Positions 18,861 through 30,702 of a stretch of DNA of 64,000 nt are shown in pieces. Within the stretch, counting starts at the first letter, position 1; each line of letters begins with the position of its first letter. The translations under genes were made by a program, and so were the position numbers. Below the pieces are notes generated by a model. That model did no database searches. It was not told the origin of the DNA and saw only the letters and a list, made by a program, of their open reading frames with translations. Source of the DNA: CAZMXS01 sp964570325. GTDB taxonomy: Bacteria > Verrucomicrobiota > Kiritimatiellia > CAIQIC01 > CAZMXS01. The DNA lies in assembly GCA_964570325.1 (NCBI GenBank), contig CAZMXS010000015.1, positions 7,328 to 71,327 on the forward strand, in the 5' to 3' direction.

Positions 18861-21800
18861 CTATTCCCCCGTCAGCTTGAGCCGGCCGAGATGGATGCGG
18901 TCCACATCCGAACGGTAGGACCAATTCAGCTTGGCCGATTGGGTTCGTTCCGGGTTGACCGTGTGCAAGGCGGGGGATAAGCCCAGCACCCGGTCCGGTC
19001 GTGGTTCGGTCACGCCCAGGAATTGCCACGGGATGCGAGCTTCGATCACGTAGCGGTCTCCGGCATGCTCCGCCTTCGTCCGGGCGGCGATGTCCGCGCC
19101 CTCCGGCACGACTTTCTGGAACCAGGCGTAGAGCTGTGGCCGGCCCGCGGGGCCTGACGGGCTCAAGCCGATCTGGAAGTCCCGCGCGTGTCCCCAGATC
19201 AAGCCATTGGTTTCCGGATCAATGAACAGTTCGAGAGCGTCATCCTTGTAGATTTCCGCGGCCGGGCTCTCGCAAACCAGCTTGTCGTCGCGCACCTCGG
19301 CGGCGAGATAGAGATACTCGTCATCCCAGATAAAATAAATGGTTCCGCCAAATCGCTCCTTTTGCGGCGGCACGCCGGATTCCGCGTCGTCCGGATAACG
19401 GAGCTCGATCCCGTTAGCGCGCGGCCAGTCGGCGAGGTCGCCGTCGAGTGTCGGCGGTTGCGGCGCGCGCGCGGCGATGGCGCTTTTTTCTTTCTGCTCC
19501 GCGACAACTACCGCCATCCCCGGCGCGAAGATGGATACGTTTGGTCCGCCCTCCGGCTGGTGCATCTCGGTAATCTTGGCTACGGCGGCCGGCACGCGCG
19601 GATCCCGGTGGAACCAGCGGCGCACGATGCCGTCCTCCAAAAAATTGGCCAGGCTCAAAAACAGCATGGATTGGTCAAGCACGAGATAGTTGGATGACAC
19701 CAGCCCGGTCTTCAGGTTGATGCTGTCGCGGAAGCCAAACGGGTGCGAACGGCCATCCTCGGTCCACGGCGCGCGCGCGCCCATCCGTTCGAGCGTCAAC
19801 AGGTTGGCGAGCGCCCCCGCCGGGAAATCGGCAATCGCCAGCGCGCTCGCGTGCGGGGTGACCACCTCGTCCTGCAAACCGCCCCAGCCCAGATAGCCGC
19901 CCGCCGGGTCGTCGCAGGCGGACCAGCCCCAGGCGGGCAATCCCAGGTAATCGGCGTGCCGCCAGTTTGCGTAGGCCAAATTTGCGGCGGCGCGGCCAAT
20001 GACTGTGTCCCGGTCGTCCAGATAAATCCCGGGCAGATACGGCATGAACAATCCACCGCCCTGCCAGCCGGGCTTGAATACCGTGGCCTCATGCATCTGG
20101 ACTTTTTCGCGATACAACTTGTCCCAGGTGCTCACCGGCAGGCCGCCCAGCGCGATCGCAAGGAATGAGGCCGCGCGGCTGTCGGTGGCCAGCGTGTTGA
20201 CCTGCCAGTCCGGATTGAAGCGCCGCTTGGCCATGTCATAGCCGCCATACATATATTGGGTGTCGGGGTTGTAGATGGCCGGCCAGTCCACGTCATCAAT
20301 CAGTTTGTCCAAGCGGTCCTGCAGTTCCGGGAAGCCCTGGGCGGCCACCATCAGCCCCATAATCATGTTGCCGCTGTCGAGCACGGAAACCCAGGTGTCA
20401 TTGGTGGAAGCCGCCAGTGTCTCGACATCGTGCCAGCATTGGATGAAACCTTTCCACGTGTCGAACCGCTCGATGCTGGCTACCACTTTTTCTGCGCGGG
20501 CCAGCGCCTCCTCCGGCGCAATCAGGCCCAGCTCGCGCGCGACGACCAAGTCGGTCAGGTACAATCCAATGTTCGAGGCCGAGGTGTGTGGATCGCGGCG
20601 GCTGGTGTCGTAGGGCAGGCCGGACGCGGGATGCACGAAATACGCTATGCAATTCCACGTGTCGGCCGCCAGCCGGCGCAGATATTCCAAATCCGCGGGG
20701 GCGAGTTGGCCGCCATAGGGCTTGAACCCGGCGAGCGACATGGCTTTTTCAATTTCCGGGCCGCGCATGAACCAGTCCCACACCGTGCCGGCGCGCAGAT
20801 TCTCGGCCATCAGCAGCGTAATGCCGACATCAATGCCCAGATAGCGATCGGCGGTCCAGCCGGTGTTCGGGTTGAAGGCATCCACGAACCCATAGCGGCC
20901 CCAAGCCTTTCCGTAATGCTTTTCATACATCTCGCGCAGAACCGGCACGGTCAGCTCGGGCGCGAACGCGAGCGAGCCGCCGGCGGCGCACGGCACGACG
21001 GTGCCGTCAATCGGATATTCCAGCGTGGGCGGCGGGCCGCCCCAGACCATATAGCCGCGCGGGCCGAGCGACGGGTTGAGCCCCCACAGATTCGTGCTGT
21101 ATCCGGGGAACTTCTCGCGCAGGCTGAGGCAGTAGTCACGGTGCGCGCGTGTCGCCAGCACGCTGTTCTTGAAATAGTCGGCGATCGCGTCGCGCTGGCC
21201 GCGAAAGTCCACCCAGGCGTGCGAGAATTGGTGCAGAAACAGCGGTACGCCCTGCACATAGATCATCCCGTTATACGCATAGACCGGACGCTTCCAGGCG
21301 TACCAGGTTTCCGGTGGCAGGGGATGCTGGGGCGCGCCCAGCCCGAGCAGGTAGAGCACCATGTGCTCGCTGTAGGATCCCCAGCGGGCCGGATCGAACC
21401 CATGCTCCGGGCTCCACGCCATGCACAGCGTGTCGTCGCCGTTGAGCATCCAGGACCAGTCCACCCGCGCGTAGAGTTCGTCCGCCAGCGCCGTGATCTC
21501 CGGGTCGCGAAAGTAGTTGCGGCAGGTCAGCGCGCCGGCCAGGAACAACGCGGTGTCAATTGAGGACAGCTCGCTTTGCCATTCGCGCTTGCCGGTCTTG
21601 AGGTTGATCATGTGATAAAGAAATCCGCGCTCATTGTCGGCCCGGTCGCGGACGGAGCGCAGGGTCTGGAGCACCCGCGCGCGCGCCGCTTCGCGCGGCA
21701 CCCAGCCGCGTTCGTCGCCGATGCAGATGGCGGTCAGGCCGAACCCCAGCACGGCTACGCTGCAAGGGATGCCCGCCTCTTTGACCGCCCGGGCCGGCGC

Positions 21801-22457
21801 GGCGTCGGGAATCAGGCCCGTCTCCGAATCGGCCTCATTCCAGAAATAATCGAACGATTTGCGCGCGACCAGGTCGAGCAATTCCGCGTCGTTCAACGGA
21901 CGGAGAACCCGCCAGGCGGCCGACTCCCCGGGCGCGGGTCGAAGCGCCGCGCTGAAAGACCATCCGCCGGCCTGGTTGAACAGTTTCAGCAACAACCGGT
22001 TCCGGCCGGGGCGGGCGCGCACATGCACCCGATCCGTCCCCGGCACGCACTCGCGCGCCGCGTCTTGCACGAGCACCGGCCGGCCATTCCACCAGGCCGC
22101 CAGGCCGTCGTCACTGCCCAGTTCGAGGATGAGCCGCGCATCGTTCTCCGCCTCCAACTCGGTATAGGCAAAGGCGCCAGCCACCTGGCTTGATCCGATG
22201 GCGTTTGTGGCATCCAGCCGGACCAGACCATCCGCCGCGTTTACCCAGCGCCAGGTGGCGCCATCGAGTTCGGGTTGGGCCGCCGGGGCCAACGCGCCTT
22301 CGTCTTCCACGACTTTCTCATTGATCTCGTTGATCGCAAACGGGCCGATGACCTGCCAGGCGGAAACGGGTTCGGCGGCCGGCTCTGCGGCGTGGCCCGT
22401 CCATGGATACAAACCCGCGCAGGCAACAAACAACGCAAACAACAAAAAGCGTGGCAT
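18861..22457 (-). CDS. secreted double GH144-like (glycoamylase/DUF3131-type) glucanase with C-terminal CBM9
   Basis: The protein has 1,198 residues, with GGAG 9 nt before the ATG and a signal peptide to about residue 23. Residues about 30-175 form a PA14-like beta domain (ILELGSDDGLAAWWNGRPVL). Residues about 190-570 resemble GH144/PF10091 endo-beta-1,2-glucanases (SFDYFWNEADSETGLIPD, CSVAVLGFGLTAICIGDERGW, EWQSELSSIDTALFLAGAL, WGSYSEHMVLYLLGLG). Residues about 585-955 form a second, diverged alpha/alpha-toroid (TSASNIGLYLTDLVVARELG, VSVLDSGNMIMGLM, ATDSRAASFLAIALGGLP) with DUF3131-like features. Residues about 1000-1195 are a CBM9 (LDGDLADWP, YFIWDDEYLYLAAEVRDDKL). It probably degrades an extracellular glucan. 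Two toroids in one chain is uncommon. A LacI gene lies 129 nt upstream on the same strand. Confidence 0.82.
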   Translation of the reverse strand: MPRFLLFALFVACAGLYPWTGHAAEPAAEPVSAWQVIGPFAINEINEKVVEDEGALAPAAQPELDGATWRWVNAADGLVRLDATNAIGSSQVAGAFAYTELEAENDARLILELGSDDGLAAWWNGRPVLVQDAARECVPGTDRVHVRARPGRNRLLLKLFNQAGGWSFSAALRPAPGESAAWRVLRPLNDAELLDLVARKSFDYFWNEADSETGLIPDAAPARAVKEAGIPCSVAVLGFGLTAICIGDERGWVPREAARARVLQTLRSVRDRADNERGFLYHMINLKTGKREWQSELSSIDTALFLAGALTCRNYFRDPEITALADELYARVDWSWMLNGDDTLCMAWSPEHGFDPARWGSYSEHMVLYLLGLGAPQHPLPPETWYAWKRPVYAYNGMIYVQGVPLFLHQFSHAWVDFRGQRDAIADYFKNSVLATRAHRDYCLSLREKFPGYSTNLWGLNPSLGPRGYMVWGGPPPTLEYPIDGTVVPCAAGGSLAFAPELTVPVLREMYEKHYGKAWGRYGFVDAFNPNTGWTADRYLGIDVGITLLMAENLRAGTVWDWFMRGPEIEKAMSLAGFKPYGGQLAPADLEYLRRLAADTWNCIAYFVHPASGLPYDTSRRDPHTSASNIGLYLTDLVVARELGLIAPEEALARAEKVVASIERFDTWKGFIQCWHDVETLAASTNDTWVSVLDSGNMIMGLMVAAQGFPELQDRLDKLIDDVDWPAIYNPDTQYMYGGYDMAKRRFNPDWQVNTLATDSRAASFLAIALGGLPVSTWDKLYREKVQMHEATVFKPGWQGGGLFMPYLPGIYLDDRDTVIGRAAANLAYANWRHADYLGLPAWGWSACDDPAGGYLGWGGLQDEVVTPHASALAIADFPAGALANLLTLERMGARAPWTEDGRSHPFGFRDSINLKTGLVSSNYLVLDQSMLFLSLANFLEDGIVRRWFHRDPRVPAAVAKITEMHQPEGGPNVSIFAPGMAVVVAEQKEKSAIAARAPQPPTLDGDLADWPRANGIELRYPDDAESGVPPQKERFGGTIYFIWDDEYLYLAAEVRDDKLVCESPAAEIYKDDALELFIDPETNGLIWGHARDFQIGLSPSGPAGRPQLYAWFQKVVPEGADIAARTKAEHAGDRYVIEARIPWQFLGVTEPRPDRVLGLSPALHTVNPERTQSAKLNWSYRSDVDRIHLGRLKLTGE

Positions 22458-22586
22458 GATGAATCTCCAAGAAGATGCGTTTTTGAATCGCGAATCGAGG
22501 GTCCGGCTTCAGCCCTGTTCAAGTTTCAGATATCACGTTTCAGATTTCATGCCTCAGGGCCCCGCATTCACCCGGCTGCCCTTGCC

Positions 22587-23615
22587 TTAATGCACGGTCG
22601 TGGATTTGAGGGCATTGACGGACAGGCCGGGCATGGTGCTGGCGCGGCGGACCAGTTCGATCGGCAGGATCTCGGTTTCCGGCGGCTGTGCGCCCTCGAC
22701 CAATTGCAACGCCATGCGGACCGCGGCCCGGCCCATCTCGCGCAAGGGCACGCGGATCGTGCTCAGGCCGACATAGTGGGCCAGATCAATGTCGTCGAAG
22801 CCGATTACCGCCACGTCATCAGGCACGCTCTTGCCGCGGCCCGTCAGCACCTCCATGGCGCCCACGGCCATGTCGTCGTTGGCGGCGAAAAGGCCATCGA
22901 AATCCACGCCCTGGTTGAGCGCCTCCAGCATCGCCTTGGCGCCGCCTTCGCGGCTGAAGCCGCCGTCGAATTCGCGGGCGGGATCGGGCGTCTGGCCGGC
23001 GTCGCGCAGGGCCGTGTGATAGCCGCGCAGGCGCTGCTCGGCATCGTAGTTGTCGCGCGGGCCGCGGATATGGATCAAGCGGGTGCGGCCGCGCTCCAGC
23101 AGATGGCGGGTGGCCTTGAGCGCGCCGCCGTGATTATCGAACAGCACGGAGGGCAGACTGGCCACCGGTGACTTGCGGGCCACACAAACCAGCGGCACAT
23201 GGGAATCGGCCAAAGCCTGCAATTGCTGATCGTCGAGCGTCGAGGCCACGCTTACGACGGCATCCACGCGCCGATTGGTGATGAGTTCCTCGACGGTCGC
23301 CGTATGCGGGCGCACGCCGCCGAGGAAGACGACGAGCAGGTGGCAGCCTTTCGCGCCGGCGACCTCGTCCATGCCGGCGAGCATTTCGGGGAAAACACCG
23401 CCAGAGATGTCCGGCAGTGTGACCGCCAGTGTGTCGGTTCGGTTCCGGGTCAGCGATCGGGCAATAAAATTGGGCGCATATTTCAACGCCTTGACCGATT
23501 TCATTACCCGCTCCTTGGTCTCCTCATTAACCAGCGGGCTCTTGTTGATTACCCGCGACACCGTGCTTCGTGAAACCCCGCAGTGCCGCCCGACGTCCTC
23601 TAAAGTCACAGCCAT
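22587..23615 (-). CDS. LacI family transcriptional regulator
   Basis: The ATG at 23613-23615 follows GGGAG by 8 nt and starts directly at the HTH (VTLEDVGRHCGVSRSTVSRVIN), giving 342 residues; an alternative start 15 nt upstream lacks this spacing. The hinge is MKSVKALKYAPNFIARSLTR. The effector domain shows TLAVTLPDISGGVFPEMLAG, PSVLFDNHGGALKATRHLL, GLFAANDDMAVGAMEVL and DVAVIGFDDIDLAHYV. It sits upstream of the double GH144-like gene and divergent from the GH35-like gene, so both are candidate targets. The GAAACTGGTTTC site in the divergent gap suits local control and autoregulation. Confidence 0.94.
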   Translation of the reverse strand: MAVTLEDVGRHCGVSRSTVSRVINKSPLVNEETKERVMKSVKALKYAPNFIARSLTRNRTDTLAVTLPDISGGVFPEMLAGMDEVAGAKGCHLLVVFLGGVRPHTATVEELITNRRVDAVVSVASTLDDQQLQALADSHVPLVCVARKSPVASLPSVLFDNHGGALKATRHLLERGRTRLIHIRGPRDNYDAEQRLRGYHTALRDAGQTPDPAREFDGGFSREGGAKAMLEALNQGVDFDGLFAANDDMAVGAMEVLTGRGKSVPDDVAVIGFDDIDLAHYVGLSTIRVPLREMGRAAVRMALQLVEGAQPPETEILPIELVRRASTMPGLSVNALKSTTVH

Positions 23616-23783
23616 TGCAAACGCTCCCAATAAGCGAAAATTTATATTGAAACCGATCGCAGACTATGCCATTTTCCGCGCCCCGTCAAGCTGATCGAAG
23701 GGAAATTGAACGTAATGCAAGTGCGAAACAGACGACGCTCCGGGCTACTGGACACCGTCGGGAAGGTTGGCCAGATGGAAAAC

Positions 23784-23795
23784 GAAACTGGTTTC
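23784..23795. promoter_or_regulatory. LacI-family operator-like near-palindrome
   Basis: GAAACTGGTTTC lies in the gap between the LacI gene and the divergent GH35-like gene, 87 bp upstream of the latter's start. It differs from the perfect palindrome at 17420-17431 by one central base. Likely operator for one or both LacI regulators. Confidence 0.6.
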
Positions 23796-23881
23796 TGCCG
23801 GATAACATTTCGCATTTCCAATTTGTCCTGATTCGTTCTAAAGTGACTCGCTTTAACCCAGCAAAAAGAGGTCCAACATAC

Positions 23882-26320
23882 ATGAACGCAGCATCACGCC
23901 AGGTCCGGCCCGCTTGCAAGCTCACTCGGCAATCGTTCAATTTCAACGGCCGGGACACTTTCCTGTATTCCGGCGAAGTCCATTACTTCCGCATCCCCGT
24001 GAAGTACTGGCGCAAGCATCTGCAGGCGCTGGTGGATGCCGGCTGCAATGCCGTTTCCACCTATGTGCCGTGGTCGTGGCACGAGATTAGCGACAACCGC
24101 TTTGATCTGACGGGCCGGACCCATCCTGAGCGCGATCTGTTGGGATTCGTTGACCTCGCCGCGGAACTGGGTTTGTTCATTACGCTCAAGCCGGGGCCCT
24201 ATGTGATGGCCGAGACGACCGACCAGGGCATTCCGGGTTGGTTGACGGAGGCGCATCCGGAAGTTCTCGCCATCAATGCGGAGGGCCGCCCGTGGGGGCC
24301 GTGCTATGTCTCGCTGCCGCATCCGCTGTTTCGCGCCAAGGCCGCGCGCTGGCTGACCCTGTTCGCGAAGCAGGTGGTTGTTCCGCGCCAGTCCCGCAAA
24401 CGCGGGGCGGTGGCCATGCTCCAACTATGCAACGAGATCGGTATCTTTGAATGGCTGGGCGCCCATGGCGACTATGCGCCGGCGACGCTGGCGGCCTGGC
24501 ACGCCTACTTGCAGCGAGAATTCCCCGATCGCGTCGCGCTGGCTCGTTTGCTCGACCGCGAACTGGGCGCCTATACGGATGTCCCGGCCCCGCGTGGTGA
24601 TTGCGCCAATCGCCGCGACTTTGTCCTCTATCGCCTCTGGCACGATTTCTTCCGGAACGTCTACGGCGAGTATGTGAAGTTCCTCTCCGACACCCTGCGC
24701 GCCGCCGGAGTTACCGCGCCTTTCTTCACCAATGTCGGCGGCTGGGTTTACGGCCGCGCGCACGAGTTTCTGCTGAATGCGACGTTTCACCGCAAGACGC
24801 GGCAGCTTTGCCCGGAAGTGATCTATGGCCTCGATCACATCCCGGAGTTCGTTTCGCCGCTGAATACCCATGACGGCCTGCTGGCCAACGAGATCGCCGC
24901 CGAATTGCAGGGCCGGCGCGGCCCGTTGTACTCGGCCGAGCTGCAGTGCGGCAGCCGCGAGCATGGCGTGCAGCCATACCCGGATGAGCTCGGCTTGTTT
25001 TACCGGCTGTGCCTTATTCACGGCCTGACCGGCATGAACTTCTACATGTTCTCGCAGGGCCGCAACCCCAAGGGCCGCGGGACCGACGGGCCGATGTTTT
25101 ATTGGTACAATGCCCTCGACTGGCAGGGCAACCGCCTGCCGACCTTCTCGATGATCCAGGAACTCGGCCGCTGGCTGGGCCACAACGGCGACTTCCTCTG
25201 CCGCGCCACGCGCCCGGCCGAACTGGGCGTCGGCTTCTATCCCCATTTGTACGAGACCGAATTCCTCGTGCCTATCCTGTTTAAGGATACGCGTCTGCAT
25301 CCGCAGCAACTCGGGTTGAGCCTCGATCCGGTCGGCTTCCGCGACCGCGCCTATTTTGACGGCGTGCTCCGGATCCTGACCAAGCAGAGCGTGCCGTTCC
25401 AATTGACCGATCTGACCGCGCGCTCGGCCGCCGAGCTGCGGAAAAATCGCCGGCTGGTGGTGCTGATCAACGAAATGATGGATGCCGCGACCCAGACCAA
25501 ACTGGCGGATTATGTCCAAGCTGGCGGCGAGCTGGTTATCTTTCCCACACTCCCGACCTATGACCTGAATTTCGAGCCGTGCACAATCCTGCGCGATCGG
25601 CTGGGAATCAAAATTATCGGACGGGCGCGCTCAAACCGGATCTATATGGATAAGCTGAAGGATATCCCGGTGCCGGCGACTCCCTGGCTGCTGTCCGAAC
25701 GCGGCGCGCGTGTGCTGGCGCGCGACGCGGACGGCAACGTGGTCGGGATTGAAAAGTCATACGGCCGCGGCATCGTCCGACATTTTGGGTTCTTCGTGCA
25801 ATACTCTATCGAGGAGCATCCGGCTCTCTGGAGTGCGATGATGGATCTGCCGCAGGTCGCGCGCAATGCTTGGGCCGATAGCGATAATCTGCACCTCGAA
25901 TGCCGATTCAACGACGGTGAAGGTTTGTTATTCGTCGGCAATTTTCATCGGATGCCGATGGCCGCGCGGATCCAGGCGCGAAATCCGCGCGGCGGCGTGG
26001 CGCTTGACCTTGGACGGATCGAACTACCGGGCCTGCGCGGGCTCATGCTCCCGCTGCAGACCCGGCTGGGCGGTGGCCTCACGCTGGTATACGCGCATGC
26101 CGAATTGGTCGGTTGCCGCAAAACCGGCGACAACATCCGGCTTGCTTTGCGCGGGATCAAAGGCATGCCCGGCCGGCTGGTGTTTAAGACCGCCGCGGCC
26201 GGCCTGCGGATCACGGTGGATGGCCAGTTGGCCAATGTCGCCCGCGCGGGCGACCGCATTATCGTTGATTATATCCAAACCGGCGCGGAGCAGGTGGTGG
26301 AAGTGGGGCGTGGCCGGTGA
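23882..26320 (+). CDS. glycoside hydrolase family 35-like beta-galactosidase, cytoplasmic
   Basis: The ATG at 23882 is preceded by AGAGG (10-nt spacing) and gives 812 residues with no signal peptide. The catalytic barrel begins FLYSGEVHYFRIPVKYWRKH and VDAGCNAVSTYVPWSWHE, matching GH35/clan GH-A. The acid/base is E185 in QLCNEIG and the probable nucleophile is E353 in LYSAELQCG. The middle region (about 470-640) contains LVVLINEMMD and ELVIFPTLPTY, the trimer-type domain of large beta-galactosidases, and the C-terminus is all beta. It would hydrolyse beta-galactosides or related oligosaccharides after import. It is divergent from the second LacI gene and completes the carbohydrate island with the two secreted enzymes. 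Confidence 0.85.
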   Translation: MNAASRQVRPACKLTRQSFNFNGRDTFLYSGEVHYFRIPVKYWRKHLQALVDAGCNAVSTYVPWSWHEISDNRFDLTGRTHPERDLLGFVDLAAELGLFITLKPGPYVMAETTDQGIPGWLTEAHPEVLAINAEGRPWGPCYVSLPHPLFRAKAARWLTLFAKQVVVPRQSRKRGAVAMLQLCNEIGIFEWLGAHGDYAPATLAAWHAYLQREFPDRVALARLLDRELGAYTDVPAPRGDCANRRDFVLYRLWHDFFRNVYGEYVKFLSDTLRAAGVTAPFFTNVGGWVYGRAHEFLLNATFHRKTRQLCPEVIYGLDHIPEFVSPLNTHDGLLANEIAAELQGRRGPLYSAELQCGSREHGVQPYPDELGLFYRLCLIHGLTGMNFYMFSQGRNPKGRGTDGPMFYWYNALDWQGNRLPTFSMIQELGRWLGHNGDFLCRATRPAELGVGFYPHLYETEFLVPILFKDTRLHPQQLGLSLDPVGFRDRAYFDGVLRILTKQSVPFQLTDLTARSAAELRKNRRLVVLINEMMDAATQTKLADYVQAGGELVIFPTLPTYDLNFEPCTILRDRLGIKIIGRARSNRIYMDKLKDIPVPATPWLLSERGARVLARDADGNVVGIEKSYGRGIVRHFGFFVQYSIEEHPALWSAMMDLPQVARNAWADSDNLHLECRFNDGEGLLFVGNFHRMPMAARIQARNPRGGVALDLGRIELPGLRGLMLPLQTRLGGGLTLVYAHAELVGCRKTGDNIRLALRGIKGMPGRLVFKTAAAGLRITVDGQLANVARAGDRIIVDYIQTGAEQVVEVGRGR

Positions 26321-26498
26321 ACTTAAATCAGTGACCCGTGGCCCGTGATTTGTAATTGGTGGTCAGGGGCTGCAATTCCGCAAGGCATCCGCCTTGATGG
26401 GTCGGGCGGGGAATATGGTTTCGTGCCCGCAAGCCGATCGGTGGTTCCTCAACTGCCCGTTGCAACCGGGCGGGTTCGGCATGACTGCTTGACCGGTC

Positions 26499-28733
<2,235 letters not shown>

Positions 28734-29007
28734 GGACCCGCCGCGATTTTTTTGAAATATACACGCATTTCATCGGCCGAACAAATCCCGAAGCGGGCAT
28801 TTCGCCGCGGGTTTGTATTTCGACAACGGCGCTGATGGTTGCCTGCCGGCTGACACGAGATGGGTTGCGTGTTGGTCATTTTTGCGGTTTGGAATAAGGA
28901 GCCAGCGGCGGAAGGAAGCGGACAAGCTGCGCCCGCGTGATGGGTGGATTTTCCTTTGTCTTTTCCGGCCCGCGTGGGTTATGCTGCCCGTGGAGGTCAG
29001 GGCATTG

Positions 29008-30702
29008 ATGGAATCCAGCGGACATGGTGGCATGACGGGCGACTCCATTCCCTTGCCGGAGTCTCTGAAAGGCATGGAGCCCGGGCTGGCCGGGCTGCTG
29101 GAGCGCAGTTTCCAATTCATCGGCGACCGCGCCCAAGGGCCGACGCACGCTTTCGAGGGCGGCGTCATGCGGGAATTGCGGGCCGTCCTGCAGGCCGAAA
29201 CCGATCCCCTGCGCCGGCAGCACATCACGAATCTGCTTAACGATCTGCGCACCTATTTTCGCTCGCCATCGGTCGCCAACCCCGAGATTAACGACGGGCT
29301 CATCCTGATCCATATCACGCCTGACGGCTTCACGGCCGCCGTCACGCTGACCCCGCCGCGCGGCCTGGCCAACATTCCCACGGAGGTTACCGTCCGCTCG
29401 GCGCTGGAGCGCGCCGGCATCCGGCACGGCATTGATATGCTGGCGGTCGAGCGCCTGCTCGAGGTGCTGCGCAAGGATAACGACCTGGTCTGGCAGGCCG
29501 TCATCGCGCGCGGCGAACCGGCGCTGCCGGCCCGGCCCACCCGCATCGAGTTCCGGGTGAAGGTGATTGACAAGGCGCAACTTCGACAGCAGGTATCGTC
29601 CATGCCCGACCGGCTCACGCCGTTCTGGGAGCCGGTGGACGAGGGCACGCTCATCGGCATCCTCCGGCCGCCGGCGCCGGGTGTCGCGGGCCGGGATGTT
29701 TACGACCGGACGATCGCGCCGGCCGAGGCGCGGCATGTGGCTTTTAATTTCGGCGAAGAAATCGCGCTCAACCCGGCCAACAACACGCTGACGGCGCAGG
29801 CGGCGGGTTATGTCGTCGCCGACGGCAGTCATTTGAATATCGTGCCTTTCTATGTCATTGACGATCCGGCTCATCGGGCTCTCGGGGATTTGACATTCGC
29901 GGGCGCGGTGTTCGTTCGCGGCAATCTGCAAGGGCCGGGTTCGGTGCAGTGCGAGGATCTCTTTGTGCTCGGCAATTGCGAGCAGGCCAACATCACCGCG
30001 CAGGGCGACGTGTTCATCGCCGGCGGGGTGATCGGCCACCGGCAGGGCACGATTGACGCCGACGGCGGCGTGTATGCCGGCTTCGTCAGCGAGGCCGGCA
30101 TCACGGCATTGGGCGAGGTGGTCGTCGCCAACGCCATCATCAACAGCAAGGTCATCAGTAATGATGCGGTCCGCGTGACATCCGAAAAGGGCATGATCAC
30201 CGGCGGCACAATCCAGGCGTTGAAGGAGATCGTTGTGCGCACGATTGGCTCCGAGTTCGGCATGCTCACGGAGACGGTCGTCGGCAAGGATTTCCTGACC
30301 ACGCAGCGGCTGGAGGAGATCGCGCACAAGATCAAGTTGCACGAGGATAACCTGCGGCGGATTGCGGAGCTGAAGAACGAGCTGGTCCGGGCGAAGGTCC
30401 GCGTCGAGAAACTGCCGCGCGACAAGCAGGAAATCTATATCGGCGTCCTGCGCAAGGAGCAGCAGTCGCTGGCCGAGTTGCGCAGCCTCAACCGGCGCAA
30501 GGCCCGGCTCTCGCAGGGATTGAAGGAATTTCTCACGGCCTGCATCCGCGTGCTCGATGGCATCTATCCGCCGGTGCGGGTGCAGGTCGTCAACGACATC
30601 ATGGAGATCACCAAGAAACTCACGGCCGTCACCCTCCAGTACGACAAGAACGTCGGCATCGTCAGCAATTTCGGCGCGAACCCCCAAGAGGACGCATCAT
30701 GA
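29008..30702 (+). CDS. FapA family protein (DUF342)
   Basis: The ATG at 29008 has GGAGG 11 nt upstream and gives 564 residues; an upstream ATG at 28981 is possible. Residues about 95-280 hold the FapA N-terminal segments (LIHITPDGFTAAVTL, DEGTLIGILRPPAPGVAGRDVY, ALNPANNTLTAQAAGYV). Residues about 285-420 form a bactofilin-like beta-solenoid (GAVFVRGNLQGPGSVQCEDLFVLGN, GDVFIAGGVIGHRQGTIDADGGVYAGFV). A coiled coil follows (about 430-515). Named for flagellar assembly, the family is widespread in non-flagellated bacteria and its role is unclear. Its stop overlaps the next start (ATGA), so the two proteins are translationally coupled and probably work together. Confidence 0.85.
   Translation: MESSGHGGMTGDSIPLPESLKGMEPGLAGLLERSFQFIGDRAQGPTHAFEGGVMRELRAVLQAETDPLRRQHITNLLNDLRTYFRSPSVANPEINDGLILIHITPDGFTAAVTLTPPRGLANIPTEVTVRSALERAGIRHGIDMLAVERLLEVLRKDNDLVWQAVIARGEPALPARPTRIEFRVKVIDKAQLRQQVSSMPDRLTPFWEPVDEGTLIGILRPPAPGVAGRDVYDRTIAPAEARHVAFNFGEEIALNPANNTLTAQAAGYVVADGSHLNIVPFYVIDDPAHRALGDLTFAGAVFVRGNLQGPGSVQCEDLFVLGNCEQANITAQGDVFIAGGVIGHRQGTIDADGGVYAGFVSEAGITALGEVVVANAIINSKVISNDAVRVTSEKGMITGGTIQALKEIVVRTIGSEFGMLTETVVGKDFLTTQRLEEIAHKIKLHEDNLRRIAELKNELVRAKVRVEKLPRDKQEIYIGVLRKEQQSLAELRSLNRRKARLSQGLKEFLTACIRVLDGIYPPVRVQVVNDIMEITKKLTAVTLQYDKNVGIVSNFGANPQEDAS

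Noticed and set aside
26321..26498. Possible degenerate GTGATxxGTGG-type intergenic repeat, also near 51440-51475
   Set aside because: Only vague similarity between the two gaps; no unit or spacing can be defined.
28876..30687. 603-codon minus-strand open frame opposite the FapA-like gene
   Set aside because: No domain resemblance and full overlap with a recognisable FapA protein coupled to the next gene.
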